Positions 40,873 to 50,271 of a DNA stretch of 64,000 nucleotides are shown here, one piece after another. Origin of the DNA: Halopseudomonas xinjiangensis (lineage in GTDB: Bacteria; Pseudomonadota; Gammaproteobacteria; Pseudomonadales; Pseudomonadaceae); NCBI RefSeq assembly GCF_900104945.1, contig NZ_LT629736.1:744001-808000 (forward strand), read 5' to 3'. Each line of letters starts with the position of its first letter. The stretch's first letter is position 1. A program made the position numbers and the translations under genes. A model generated the notes under the pieces. The model was given only the letters and a program-made list of their open reading frames with translations. It did not search any database and was not told where the DNA came from.

Positions 40873-43023
40873 TCAATAACTCTGGTACGTCCCCTTGATG
40901 GGTGTTTGCTCGACGCCGGGCTTGGACCAGTCGCAGACCCCGTTGGGGAAGATGCTGGTCAGGCGGTCGGCCTGGGCTGAGGTGAAGGTGACCTGGTACT
41001 CGCTGAAGTCGATAGGCTTAAGCTGACATTCGAGAATGTCGTTGGTCAGCGGTGCGCCGGCAACCAGGCGTGGTTCGCTATGAATGGGATACAGATCGGC
41101 GCAGCGGCCGGTCCCGTCCAGCGATAGCTGTTCCTCAATCTTCTCTCCCTCCGGTGTCCAGCACGCATCGACTGCCGACGGCGGCTTGTTGTCGACGACC
41201 TTGTCGACGGACAGCGGTTCCGAGTCGGCAGCGATGTTGTCCAGCCAGGTGTTCATCGTTTCCAGCGCCGGTACGGCCAGACTCTCGTCCGGTGGCGATA
41301 CCCAGATCACCTGGTTGTCGGAGCGACCATTGCTGCGTTCCAGACGGGCGCGGATAGTGAAGTCACGGTGGAAGTCGTGAATGTCGCCATTGGCGTCCAG
41401 GTACGGCCGGAAGTGCAGGATCGGCACGTTGGCCAGCGCTTCGTTGTACGAGGCCATCAGGCCGCTTTCATACGCGGCGCGCATGGCTTCAGGGTCGCCT
41501 TCGGAGCGATCGTCCACCACGTTGCCGTCGACATCGAACCCGCCCATGCCCTCGTTCAGGTCGAGGAATTCGTCGACGGTCAGCTCACCGGCATTCAGCC
41601 CTGCCAGACCGTACTGCAGCCCGGTATTGGACCAAGTGTTGCGTGCGGCGCCGGTTTGCGGGTCTTCACCAATGATGTTCACGCGCAGATCACCGGTGGT
41701 GCAGCGCGCGCCGTCCGGGTTGGTCGCCGGGTCGTAGACCAGGCTCGCATCATTCAGCGCGCAACCCCGGGTAGGGTCCACCAGCGGTGCATAGGCCAGC
41801 GCCCAGTATCCGCAGGTGCTGCCCGCCGGGCCGCCCTGGGTCATGCCTTCGGCTGCGTAGCGCTTGGCAGCGGTCCAGCTGGTAGGGCTGCTGGAGGTGG
41901 CGTAGAAGTCCTGGAACAGCAGGCAGTCATAGATGTGCAGGTGCGAGTCCGGGAACGCCAGCGAAGGCTGCAGACCGTCCAGCAGCCCCGGATACATCTG
42001 GGTGATCACCAGCTGCTGGATCGCACCGCCGGAGCCACCGCTGCCGAGGGTCCACTTCGGCACGCCGTATTGCTCGACGAAGAACTCCTTGAGCATCATC
42101 AGCGTTTCGCCCTGCAACACGGCGTTGCCTCGGCGGCCGTTGACCAGTTCGGTGGAGATCATGTGGGCGAAGCCGCGCGACAGATACATGTCGTTAAGCG
42201 CGTCGTCCGCCTCATAGACCCCCTGGCTGTACTCGGTGCCGGCACTCCCGCCGAACGATACCGCCAGCTTGCCGTTCCAGCCGTCGCCAGGAGTCCACTC
42301 GGCCGGGTCAGCCTGGGCCTCCGGGTCGTCAAGTAGGGCGATGCGGTAGATGGTGCGGTTCACTGTGCCGCCATCGACGCGCACGATGTAGGGGACGGTT
42401 CTGCCATCGTAGGTTGTGGTGGTCGCCAGGTCCGCCGGTCGCGGCGCGGCTGGATCGAAGCTTTCGAATGCCCCGTCGGTGGTGCGGTAGAAGTACTCGA
42501 TCTTGCGCTCGGCCGAGCAGTCGGTATCCAGCGGGGTGCCAAGCCCGGACTCTTCGGTGCGGCACTCATAGGGCGCTAGGTGCGGGCCGGAGAGGATCGG
42601 GCCGGTAATCGGGTGGTTGCTCACCGTCAGGCTGCCGTTGGCCTCTGCGCCTTCACTGGTTTCGACGGTGATGGTGTTGTCGCCTTCCAGCAGTCCGCTG
42701 ACCAGGCCGCGAAGATTGCCGCTGGCCTGGTGCAGGCTGAAGGCGGATGTCACGTCAGTGCCGTTACGCTTGATGACCAGTTGATCGGTTGAGATGTCCT
42801 CCGGGGCGACGATTTCGACCAGCACGTCACCGCCACTGACTCGCTCCGGGTGGGTCGACAGGGTTTGGATGGTGACTTCCCCGGCGGGCGGTACGACAGG
42901 GTCATCGCTATCACTATCACTATCGCCATCGAAACAGCCTGTGAGCAATGCCGCAGAGATGGACAGGGCGAGCAAGGCAGGGCGCATCGAGCGGCCCCCG
43001 CTAGAGGTTGAGTGCGCTTTCAT
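40873..43023 (-). CDS. DUF6351-family lipoprotein (putative alpha/beta hydrolase)
   Basis: About 716 residues from the ATG at 43023, with a lipoprotein signal and lipobox LLTGC, then an Asp-rich linker (FDGDSDSDSDDPVVPP). The mature part starts with a beta-sandwich-like domain (LSTHPERVSGGDVLVEIVAP) typical of DUF6351 proteins, followed by a large region with GGSAGTEYSQGVY and WTLGSGGSGGAIQQLVI, which looks like a nucleophile elbow (G-S-G-G-S-G-G). Some related proteins are called tannase-like. The reaction is unassigned. It shares lipoprotein design and orientation with the carboxylesterase downstream; the two may serve in the same extracellular degradation. Confidence 0.75.
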   Translation of the reverse strand: MKAHSTSSGGRSMRPALLALSISAALLTGCFDGDSDSDSDDPVVPPAGEVTIQTLSTHPERVSGGDVLVEIVAPEDISTDQLVIKRNGTDVTSAFSLHQASGNLRGLVSGLLEGDNTITVETSEGAEANGSLTVSNHPITGPILSGPHLAPYECRTEESGLGTPLDTDCSAERKIEYFYRTTDGAFESFDPAAPRPADLATTTTYDGRTVPYIVRVDGGTVNRTIYRIALLDDPEAQADPAEWTPGDGWNGKLAVSFGGSAGTEYSQGVYEADDALNDMYLSRGFAHMISTELVNGRRGNAVLQGETLMMLKEFFVEQYGVPKWTLGSGGSGGAIQQLVITQMYPGLLDGLQPSLAFPDSHLHIYDCLLFQDFYATSSSPTSWTAAKRYAAEGMTQGGPAGSTCGYWALAYAPLVDPTRGCALNDASLVYDPATNPDGARCTTGDLRVNIIGEDPQTGAARNTWSNTGLQYGLAGLNAGELTVDEFLDLNEGMGGFDVDGNVVDDRSEGDPEAMRAAYESGLMASYNEALANVPILHFRPYLDANGDIHDFHRDFTIRARLERSNGRSDNQVIWVSPPDESLAVPALETMNTWLDNIAADSEPLSVDKVVDNKPPSAVDACWTPEGEKIEEQLSLDGTGRCADLYPIHSEPRLVAGAPLTNDILECQLKPIDFSEYQVTFTSAQADRLTSIFPNGVCDWSKPGVEQTPIKGTYQSY

Positions 43024-43360
43024 TATGCATATCCTGTTGTTGTTATTGGCCCGGCCGGATAGTGACCGGAGGATCCGCATGCCTGGCAGTTCGAAGCATG
43101 GATCTCGCACTGTCGTCGCAGCAGCGGTCTCCGGAGTCTAGTGCAAAGCTGGCCGAGGGTTTGTCGCGATGCTTACAGTTGAAGCACGCTAACGGTCCAG
43201 GCTTCGCGCATCGTCTGCGCGTGACTGCCCGTCGGTCTTACCAGCGGAATGATGGGCGTGAAGGACGGTCGACTGGTTTCGATCATGTGAGCAAGGTCAC
43301 GGCTAACAATGTGCCATTACGTTAAGGTTTCGCCCTCGTTTGAATACAGGGAAGTGACCA
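43024..43360. other. Intergenic region, divergent promoters (no gene)
   Basis: 337 bases between the divergent DUF6351 and beta-CASP genes. I see no gene, repeat or clear operator; GGGAAG lies ahead of the beta-CASP start. Confidence 0.4.
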
Positions 43361-44803
43361 ATGAGTGAGACGTTTCCTCGGATTGATCACCACGGAGCGG
43401 TGCAGGGCGTCACCGGGTCGTGTCATCAGTTATGGCTGACCGAGCATGACAGCCTGTTGATCGACTGCGGCATGTTCCAGGGTGCGGAGCTATCCAACGC
43501 GGGGGCGGGCGCGGGCAAGCTGGAGATCGAGTTCGATCTCGCCAGTGTTCGTGCGCTGATCGCCACGCATGTACATATCGATCATGTGGGTCGACTGCCC
43601 TGGCTGATTGCCGCGGGATTCAAGGGGCCGGTGCATTGCACCGAGCCGTCCGCCATGCTCATGCCGGCCGTGCTTGAGGATGCGTTCATGCTTGGCGTCA
43701 AGCGTGATCGCGCTCTGGCCGAGCGCTTTCTGTCGCATGTGGAGCCGATGCTCAACGGCCACGCGTATCGCGAGTGGGTGCCGGTGATCGAGCGGGATGA
43801 TCTGGTCTGCCGTGTGCGGTTTCGTCAGGCGGGGCATATTCTGGGTTCGGCCTGGGTAGAGGTGGATATTCGCTACCCGGCTTCGGGAGCGAAGCATCGC
43901 ATCGTCTTCTCCGGCGATCTCGGCGCGCCCCATGCACCTTTGCTGCCGCCGCCCAAGCCTGCATGGCAGGCGGATGTCGTGGTGCTGGAGAGTACCTACG
44001 GCGATCGCCAGCACGAAGACCGACGTACCCGTCGCGATCGACTACAGAAGGCACTGGAGTCGGCGCTGTCCGATGGCGGTACGGTGCTTATTCCTGCGTT
44101 CAGCATTGGACGCACGCAGGAGTTGCTGTACGAAATCGAAGCGATCATCTCCACCGCGAAAAAGCGCAAGAAGCGCGGCCCCGGCAAGGCGCTGGACTGG
44201 GAGAATCTGCCGATCATTCTCGATGCGCCGCTGGCTACACGCTTTACCACGCTATACCGCGAACTCAAACCCTGGTGGGACAAGGAGGCGCTGCGTCGTG
44301 TACGCGAAGGGCACAAGCCGCTGGGGTTCGAGCAGCTGCTGACGGTGGACTCGCATGACAAGCACATGGCGATGGTCAACCGCCTGGCGCAGACCCGGCA
44401 GCCGGCAGTGGTGATTACCAGTAATGGCATGTGCAGCGCCGGGCGGATCGTCAATTACCTCAAGGCGATGCTGCACGATCCGCGGCATAACGTGCTCTTC
44501 GTCGGCTATCAGGCGCGCGGTACCCCGGGGCGGGATATTCAGGAGCACGGGCCTCGGGGTGGCTGGGTGGAGCTCGATGGCGAACGGTATGACATTCGAG
44601 CGGGTATCGAGACGCTTGGTGGTTATTCCGCACACGCTGATCAGAAAGGGTTGGTGCGGTTCGTCACCGGTATGCGGCACTGGCCAAAGCAGGTGCGTCT
44701 GGTGCATGGCGATGACGGCGCAAAGCAGCGGTTGGGCGGCTTGTTGAGGGATGCCGCGCGGAGGAAGGGGCATGACATGGAGGTGGTGATTCCGGAGCAT
44801 TGA
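43361..44803 (+). CDS. MBL-fold, beta-CASP RNA-metabolising hydrolase
   Basis: 480 residues with the metallo-beta-lactamase core (THVHIDHVGRLPWLI, FRQAGHILGSAWVEV, FSGDLG, STYGDRQH) and the beta-CASP and C-terminal RMMBL motifs (IPAFSIGRTQELL, SNGMCSAGRIVNYL, GYSAHADQKGLVRF). Members related to YpJ/KseJ-like and CPSF73 proteins are exo- or endoribonucleases. The motif reading H-x-H-x-D-H is here HVHIDH, intact. It is monocistronic and in a region of REP DNA. The exact RNA target is unknown. Confidence 0.88.
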   Translation: MSETFPRIDHHGAVQGVTGSCHQLWLTEHDSLLIDCGMFQGAELSNAGAGAGKLEIEFDLASVRALIATHVHIDHVGRLPWLIAAGFKGPVHCTEPSAMLMPAVLEDAFMLGVKRDRALAERFLSHVEPMLNGHAYREWVPVIERDDLVCRVRFRQAGHILGSAWVEVDIRYPASGAKHRIVFSGDLGAPHAPLLPPPKPAWQADVVVLESTYGDRQHEDRRTRRDRLQKALESALSDGGTVLIPAFSIGRTQELLYEIEAIISTAKKRKKRGPGKALDWENLPIILDAPLATRFTTLYRELKPWWDKEALRRVREGHKPLGFEQLLTVDSHDKHMAMVNRLAQTRQPAVVITSNGMCSAGRIVNYLKAMLHDPRHNVLFVGYQARGTPGRDIQEHGPRGGWVELDGERYDIRAGIETLGGYSAHADQKGLVRFVTGMRHWPKQVRLVHGDDGAKQRLGGLLRDAARRKGHDMEVVIPEH

Positions 44804-45227
44804 GAGGTGATCGGAATTATTGTTCGCGGATTTCTCCGTTTCGTCTTTCCGTAGGAGCGGGCATGACCGCGAAGGGGGTTGGTTTCTGTTGATGGTCGCT
44901 GGCCCTGTTCGCGCTCATGCCTCGGCGGCCCCTCACCTCTACAGACGGGACGCCTGGGGCGGGGCGCCGTTCGTCGGATCAAGGAAGCGACCGATTTTTC
45001 CTGAAGCAGGGATGAAGCGGGTTCTGCCAAATGGCCCGCCTGAAATGACAGTCAAAACGTCAAAATCCCATTGTTTTGCCATCATGCTCCGCTTATATTG
45101 GCGGCTCTCTGGCGCGAACTGGTTCACGTTTTTTCTCTGCCCTTGGAGATCGGGCGCCCGTCGCCCCGCGCTAAAAATGATGCCTGGACGCATCGTTGTT
45201 AAAGAGTTTTTCAAGGAGGCGGACAGG
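44804..45227. other. Intergenic region upstream of rfaH with one REP element
   Basis: 424 bases with a type A REP (GTAGGAGCGGGCATGACCGC plus GAA, 44851-44873) and a degraded relative near 44908-44945. No gene is supported. The rfaH promoter probably lies in the second half; AAGGAGG precedes the chosen start. Confidence 0.55.
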
Positions 45228-45734
45228 ATGTCTGGCAAGGAAAGCAACGCTCCCCAGTGGTACCTCATTCAGTGCAAGCCCCGCCAGGACGCTCGCGCCG
45301 AAGAACATCTGCGTAATCAGAATTTCCCCTGTTACCGTCCGGTCCATCCTGTCGAAGCCATCCGCCGCGGCAAGCGTGTCATGCTGGACGAATCGCTGTT
45401 CCCCGGATACTTGTTCATCAATCTATGTCAGCACACCGACAGCTGGCACAGCATCCGCTCGACACGCGGCGTTGCGCGGCTGGTGACGTTCTGCGACCGG
45501 CCGGTGGCCGTTCCCGGCGAGATCATTGTCGACATCCGTCAGCGGCTAGCCGTCCATCAGGCGCAGCCGCTATTCGCCTCGGGCAGTGCGGTCGTCGTGT
45601 CCGATGGGCCGTTCCGCGATATCCAGGCCATCTTTCAGAAGGCAGACGGCGAGGAGCGGGCAATCATCCTGCTGAGCATCCTTCAGCGTCAGCAATCGAT
45701 CAGTGTGCCGATGAGGATGTTGCGGGCTGGCTAA
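45228..45734 (+). CDS. rfaH: Transcription antitermination protein RfaH
   Basis: 168 residues, close to the E. coli length of 162. The N-terminal NGN domain has WYLIQCKPRQDARAEEHL, RGKRVMLDESLFPGYLFI and RGVARLVTF, and the C-terminal domain has the KOW-like GSAVVVSDGPFRDIQAIF...DGEERAIILLSIL, both matching RfaH rather than housekeeping NusG. RfaH binds RNA polymerase paused at ops sites and suppresses termination in long LPS and capsule operons. The start after AAGGAGG was chosen over an ATG 48 bases earlier. An ops core is at 36330-36338 in the exopolysaccharide locus; the O-antigen genes follow directly downstream. Confidence 0.9.
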   Translation: MSGKESNAPQWYLIQCKPRQDARAEEHLRNQNFPCYRPVHPVEAIRRGKRVMLDESLFPGYLFINLCQHTDSWHSIRSTRGVARLVTFCDRPVAVPGEIIVDIRQRLAVHQAQPLFASGSAVVVSDGPFRDIQAIFQKADGEERAIILLSILQRQQSISVPMRMLRAG

Positions 45735-45789
45735 GCACCAACGGCGTGCACGGGTTAGTATTGGGCCGATTGTTTTGAACGGACCTTAC

Positions 45790-46722
45790 ATGACTGTTTA
45801 TCTTACCGGGGCATCGGGCTTCATCGGGTCTCGATTGCTGGCGACGTTACATGCGCAGGGGCGGGACGTAGTGACTATCGCCAGGGAGCGCCGCGACAGG
45901 CCCCTATCAAGCAAGCAAGTGAACCTTGACGATCTCGCTTCCGCTGGTTTCGTAGCGGGTGGTCGGCGGGTGCTGGTGCATTGCGCCGGTCGCGCGCACG
46001 TGATGAACGAAACCGCTGTTGATCCGTTGGCCGCCTTCCGCCGGGCTAACGTCGAACTCACCGTGCGACTGGCTCGGATGGCGGCGGCGGCAGGCGTGGA
46101 CCGCTTCGTCTATCTCAGCTCTATAAAGGTCAATGGCGAAGCGACGTTGCCTGGGCATCCCTTTACTGCGTTCGACGAACCCCATCCTCTGGATGCCTAT
46201 GGGCAATCGAAATGGGAAGCCGAAGAGGCATTAAAGGAGTTGGCGGCCGATACAGGAATGGAGATCGTGATCATCCGCCCCGTCCTGGTCTACGGGCCGG
46301 GTATACGCGGCAACATTCGCAGCATGGTGGCTTGGATTCAGCGCGGTCTGCCATTGCCGCTGGCGGCGGTAGACAACACACGAAGCTTGCTTGGATTGGA
46401 TAATCTTGTCGACCTGGTCATTACCTGCCTGGATCACCCCGCCGCAGCCAACAACACTTTTCTCGCCGCTGATAGCGAAGATATCTCCACTCCTGAGCTT
46501 GTCCGCCGCATCGCGAAGGCAGTTGGCCGCGACGCCAGGCTGTTTCCGGTGCCCGTCGCATGGATGGAGTCGGGTGCAAGCATGGTGGGTAAAAAGGACC
46601 GGGTACAAAAGCTCTGCGGATCTTTACGGGCAGACATAACCCATACCTGCCAGACGCTCGGTTGGCGGCCGCCTGTTTCGCTGGATGATGGGTTGCGGTT
46701 GATGACGGGGCGGAGCCTATGA
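45790..46722 (+). CDS. NAD-dependent sugar-nucleotide epimerase (WbpV-like)
   Basis: 310 residues with NAD-binding VYLTGASGFIGSRLLATL, the SDR active site VYLSSIKVNGEAT and Y-x3-K in DAYGQSKWEAEEAL, and RPVLVYGPGIRGN. It resembles P. aeruginosa WbpV, a UDP-HexNAc C4-epimerase acting just before WbpL, which also follows here. The ATG at 45790 was preferred to a TTG five codons earlier. It overlaps the next gene by four bases (ATGA). A QuiNAc or FucNAc precursor role is inferred from the neighbour. Confidence 0.83.
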   Translation: MTVYLTGASGFIGSRLLATLHAQGRDVVTIARERRDRPLSSKQVNLDDLASAGFVAGGRRVLVHCAGRAHVMNETAVDPLAAFRRANVELTVRLARMAAAAGVDRFVYLSSIKVNGEATLPGHPFTAFDEPHPLDAYGQSKWEAEEALKELAADTGMEIVIIRPVLVYGPGIRGNIRSMVAWIQRGLPLPLAAVDNTRSLLGLDNLVDLVITCLDHPAAANNTFLAADSEDISTPELVRRIAKAVGRDARLFPVPVAWMESGASMVGKKDRVQKLCGSLRADITHTCQTLGWRPPVSLDDGLRLMTGRSL

Positions 46723-47753
46723 CGCCGATATCGCTACTTGTCATGATGACTCTGATGTTGCTCTGTAGCGCGGCCGGCACCTGGCTGCTGCGCCGCTATG
46801 CGTTGGCTCGCAAGTTGATGGACGTGCCCAACGCACGCAGTTCGCACAGCGTGGCGACGCCCAGAGGCGGCGGCCTGGCATTCATAGTCATATACAGCGC
46901 TGCGCTGCTCTGGCTGGGCGCGAGCGGCTATGAATCCTGGGAGTCGCTGGTTGGATTGCTGGGGGCGGGATTGATGCTCGCAGTGGTTGGTTTCATGGAC
47001 GACCATGGTCATATTGCTGCGCGTTGGCGGTTGCTGGTACATCTTGCTGCGGCCGCCTGGTTGCTGGCGTGGCTAGGCGTCCCGATGCTGACCCTGGGAA
47101 CGTTAGACATCGAGCCGGGCTGGTGGAGCTATGTAGTGTTCGGCCTCGCGTTGGTCTGGTTGCTAAACCTGTTCAACTTCATGGACGGGATCGATGGGAT
47201 CGCCGGTACCGAGGCGATCACCGTGTGCCTGGGCGGAGTACTTTGTTACTGGCTGATTGGTCAGCCGCTGCTGGGCTTGCCTGCGCTGCTGCTGGCCTTT
47301 GCGGTGCTGGGATTCCTGTTCTTCAACTGGCCGCCGGCGAAGATCTTCATGGGCGACGCGGGCAGCGGCTTCCTCGGCATCTTGCTCGGCGGGTTGGCAG
47401 TGCAGGCCGCTCTGGTACATCCGGCCTTGTTGTGGTCTTGGGTCATTCTGCTTGGCGTGTTCGTCACTGATGCAACCATTACCCTATTTCGACGTCTCAT
47501 GCGCCGAACCCGGATCTACGAAGCGCATCGCAGTCATGCGTATCAACGTGCAACCCGACGCCACGGAGGTCATCTGCCTGTGACGCTGTCGGTGTTGTTG
47601 CTCAATGTGTTCTGGCTGCTGCCTCTGGCGTGTCTTGTAGCGCTTGGATATGCCGCAGGGCTCATTATCGCTGTGGTCGCTTACGTGCCGCTGATGCTCG
47701 TAGCCTGGGCGTATGGAGCGGGTCTCTCGGATGACGAAACCAGTTTCGTCTAG
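46719..47753 (+). CDS. wbpL: Undecaprenyl-phosphate sugar-1-phosphate transferase (WbpL/WecA-like)
   Basis: 344 residues with about eleven membrane spans and the MraY/WecA family motifs: VGFMDDHGHIAARWRLLVH (Mg-binding DD), LNLFNFMDGIDGIAGTEA, WPPAKIFMGDAGSGFLG and the basic HRSHAYQRATRRHGGH. The family moves HexNAc-1-phosphate onto undecaprenyl phosphate to begin O-antigen synthesis; WbpL of P. aeruginosa initiates both A- and B-band LPS. It follows the WbpV-like gene by overlap. Together with Wzm/Wzt downstream this fits an ABC-transporter O-antigen. Confidence 0.9.
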   Translation: MTPISLLVMMTLMLLCSAAGTWLLRRYALARKLMDVPNARSSHSVATPRGGGLAFIVIYSAALLWLGASGYESWESLVGLLGAGLMLAVVGFMDDHGHIAARWRLLVHLAAAAWLLAWLGVPMLTLGTLDIEPGWWSYVVFGLALVWLLNLFNFMDGIDGIAGTEAITVCLGGVLCYWLIGQPLLGLPALLLAFAVLGFLFFNWPPAKIFMGDAGSGFLGILLGGLAVQAALVHPALLWSWVILLGVFVTDATITLFRRLMRRTRIYEAHRSHAYQRATRRHGGHLPVTLSVLLLNVFWLLPLACLVALGYAAGLIIAVVAYVPLMLVAWAYGAGLSDDETSFV

Positions 47754-47931
47754 GGTCCGCTCTGCGGCAAAAGATTGACGCCAATCTAGAACTTTTGGCG
47801 GGTCTTGGTTGTACGGGGGTGTGCCGCGCGGCTACTATTCGCCTCGAATAAATTCCAGGCCTAAGCTTGAGCTGTTTCGCTCGCAGTTTTGGAGCTCCAG
47901 TTTGCTTAGCATCGAACGAAGAGAGGTGTAC

Positions 47932-48819
47932 ATGAAGGGCATCGTATTGGCCGGCGGCTCCGGCACTCGCTTGTATCCCATCACCAAGGGCGTTTCCAAG
48001 CAACTGGTACCCTTGTACGACAAGCCGATGGTCTACTACCCCATTTCGGTGCTCATGCTTGCAGGCATACGTGACATTCTTATTATCACCACCCCCGAAG
48101 ATCAAGCCAGCTTTCAGCGGCTGTTGGGTGATGGCTCCGAAATGGGCGTTCGTTTCGAGTATGTAGTACAGCCCTCTCCGGATGGTCTGGCGCAGGCGTT
48201 TATCCTGGGCGAGGAATTCATCGGCGACGACAACGTCTGCCTCGTGCTCGGCGACAACATCTATTACGGTCACGGCTTGGCAGAAACGCTGGCCAGCGCG
48301 GTCTCCAATGCAAACGATGAGAACCGGGCCACCGTCTTTGGTTACCGCGTGCATGATCCGGAGCGATATGGCGTAGCCGAATTCGATGCGAATGGCGTCG
48401 TGGTCAGCCTTGAAGAAAAGCCCAAGGTACCGAAGTCCAACTACGCCGTGACTGGGCTGTATTTTTACCCGAACGACGTTGTAGGCAAGGCAAAGGAAGT
48501 CAAGCCATCGGATCGCGGTGAGCTCGAAATCACCACTTTGAACCAGATGTACCTTGAAGAGGGCCGGCTTAAAGTTGAGCTCCTCGGCCGTGGTTACGCC
48601 TGGCTGGACACTGGTACGCACGAGAGTCTGCTGGAAGCGTCCCAGTTCATCGAAATCATCGAAAAACGTCAGGGCTTGAAGGTCGCGTGTCTCGAGGAAA
48701 TTGCCTTCGAGATGGGTTATATCGATAAAGACCAGTTGCTGGCGCTGGCCAAACCTCTGGCGAAGAATCAGTACGGCCAGTATCTGATTCAGCGCGCCGA
48801 AGAAGGGGCCTTTCGGTGA
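47932..48819 (+). CDS. rfbA: Glucose-1-phosphate thymidylyltransferase
   Basis: 295 residues starting [20 protein letters not shown], with [18 protein letters not shown] and [11 protein letters not shown], the characteristic RmlA motifs. It makes dTDP-glucose, the first step of dTDP-L-rhamnose synthesis. The ATG after GAGAGG was chosen; a frame open 123 bases further upstream has no coding support. It starts a tight rfbACDB block about 180 bases after wbpL, with a possible promoter in that gap. Confidence 0.94.
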   Translation: MKGIVLAGGSGTRLYPITKGVSKQLVPLYDKPMVYYPISVLMLAGIRDILIITTPEDQASFQRLLGDGSEMGVRFEYVVQPSPDGLAQAFILGEEFIGDDNVCLVLGDNIYYGHGLAETLASAVSNANDENRATVFGYRVHDPERYGVAEFDANGVVVSLEEKPKVPKSNYAVTGLYFYPNDVVGKAKEVKPSDRGELEITTLNQMYLEEGRLKVELLGRGYAWLDTGTHESLLEASQFIEIIEKRQGLKVACLEEIAFEMGYIDKDQLLALAKPLAKNQYGQYLIQRAEEGAFR

Positions 48820-49391
48820 AGTTCATTCCGCAGTCGATTCCTGACGTAGTTCTGTGCCAGCCAAAGGTGCACGGCGACCACCGAGGCTATTTCACCGAGA
48901 CGTTTCGTCAGGATCTGTTCGAAGAAGCCGTCGGACATAAGGTCGACTTTGTGCAGGACAACGAATCCAGCTCTACTCGCGGCGTTTTGCGGGGCTTGCA
49001 CTTTCAGCTGGCGCCGCATGCGCAAAGCAAGCTTGTGCGTGTGATCAAGGGTGCCGTTCTGGATGTGGCGGTGGATATCCGCAAGGGCAGTCCTACATTC
49101 GGTCAGCATGTCGTGGCGGAGCTCACCGAAGAGAACAAGCATCAGTTATTCGTTCCACGTGGTTTTGCCCATGGCTTCGTGGTGCTGAGTGAGCAGGCGA
49201 TATTCGCCTACAAGGTTGATAATTACTATTCTCCGGAATGTGATCGCGGCCTGGCCTGGGACGATCCGGCCATCGGCATCGACTGGCACATCGCGACGGA
49301 GCAGGTGTTGTTGTCCGAAAAGGATACCCGCCAGCCAAAGCTCGCCGAGCTGAAAGAGACCTTCGATTACGGTGTGGACTACTATGCCTAA
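48816..49391 (+). CDS. rfbC: dTDP-4-dehydrorhamnose 3,5-epimerase
   Basis: 191 residues with [19 protein letters not shown], the active-site [38 protein letters not shown] and [12 protein letters not shown], the RmlC cupin motifs. It converts dTDP-4-keto-6-deoxyglucose to the L-lyxo form. The start is GTG, overlapping the rfbA stop by GTGA. It overlaps rfbD by eight bases. Confidence 0.94.
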   Translation: MKFIPQSIPDVVLCQPKVHGDHRGYFTETFRQDLFEEAVGHKVDFVQDNESSSTRGVLRGLHFQLAPHAQSKLVRVIKGAVLDVAVDIRKGSPTFGQHVVAELTEENKHQLFVPRGFAHGFVVLSEQAIFAYKVDNYYSPECDRGLAWDDPAIGIDWHIATEQVLLSEKDTRQPKLAELKETFDYGVDYYA

Positions 49392-50271
49392 GACGGTTTT
49401 AGTCACGGGCGCGACCGGTCAGCTTGGCCGCAGCATCCAGTCGATTGCGCAAGCGCATCCTGAACTTGAATTCACCTTCGTTGATCGCTCGATGATGGAC
49501 CTGGCTGACCCCGCGTCCATAGCCGCGCGCCTGGAGATGAACCGGTACGACTTCATCGTCAACTGCGCCGCGCATACTGCTGTGGACAAGGCAGAAAGCG
49601 AACCCGAACTGGCAGACCGCATCAATCATCTTGCGGTCAAACAACTCGCTGAAACCGCGAAGGAGCAGGGCGCTTTTCTGATCCACGTGAGCACCGACTA
49701 TGTTTTCGATGGCTGCCACTACAAGCCCTACGAAGAAGATCATCCGACCGATCCGGTAAACCGTTACGGCGCAACCAAGTTGCTGGGTGAGCGCGCCATG
49801 CAGCAATCGGGTGTGTCCGGTGCGATCATCCGCACCAGTTGGGTCTACTCCGAGTTCGGTAGCAACTTCGTCAAGACCATGCTTCGCCTCGGGGCCGAGC
49901 GTGACCTGCTTACCGTCATCAGCGACCAGGTCGGCACGCCCACCTACGCTGCTGATCTGGCGCAGGCGATCGTTACGATGATCGAGCAGCGCGTGGCCAG
50001 CGCCGATCAGACTGGTTGCGAAGTCTTCCATTTCAGCAATGAAGGTGCGTGCAGCTGGTACGACTTCGCGGTCGAGATCTTTGACCTGATGGATATGGAT
50101 TGCCAGGTCAAACCGATACCCGCGACTGAATACCCGACTCCCGCCAAACGACCGCATTTCAGCCTGCTGAGCAAGCAGCGCATCAAGGCGCAGCTAGGTA
50201 CTGGCATTCCGCACTGGAAGCATTCGCTGAAGCGGTGCTTGCAAAAGATCAAGGAACAAAACAATGGCTAG
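49384..50271 (+). CDS. rfbD: dTDP-4-dehydrorhamnose reductase
   Basis: 295 residues with the Rossmann start [44 protein letters not shown], and Y-x3-K in [11 protein letters not shown], typical of RmlD, which makes the last step to dTDP-L-rhamnose with NAD(P)H. The ATG inside the rfbC end was chosen because it begins the Rossmann fold exactly. It overlaps rfbB by eight bases. Confidence 0.94.
   Translation: MPKTVLVTGATGQLGRSIQSIAQAHPELEFTFVDRSMMDLADPASIAARLEMNRYDFIVNCAAHTAVDKAESEPELADRINHLAVKQLAETAKEQGAFLIHVSTDYVFDGCHYKPYEEDHPTDPVNRYGATKLLGERAMQQSGVSGAIIRTSWVYSEFGSNFVKTMLRLGAERDLLTVISDQVGTPTYAADLAQAIVTMIEQRVASADQTGCEVFHFSNEGACSWYDFAVEIFDLMDMDCQVKPIPATEYPTPAKRPHFSLLSKQRIKAQLGTGIPHWKHSLKRCLQKIKEQNNG

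Noticed and set aside
47809-47931. N-terminal extension of the glucose-1-phosphate thymidylyltransferase
   Set aside because: The family begins at MKGIVLAGG, a GAGAGG site precedes that ATG, and the extension has no family similarity.
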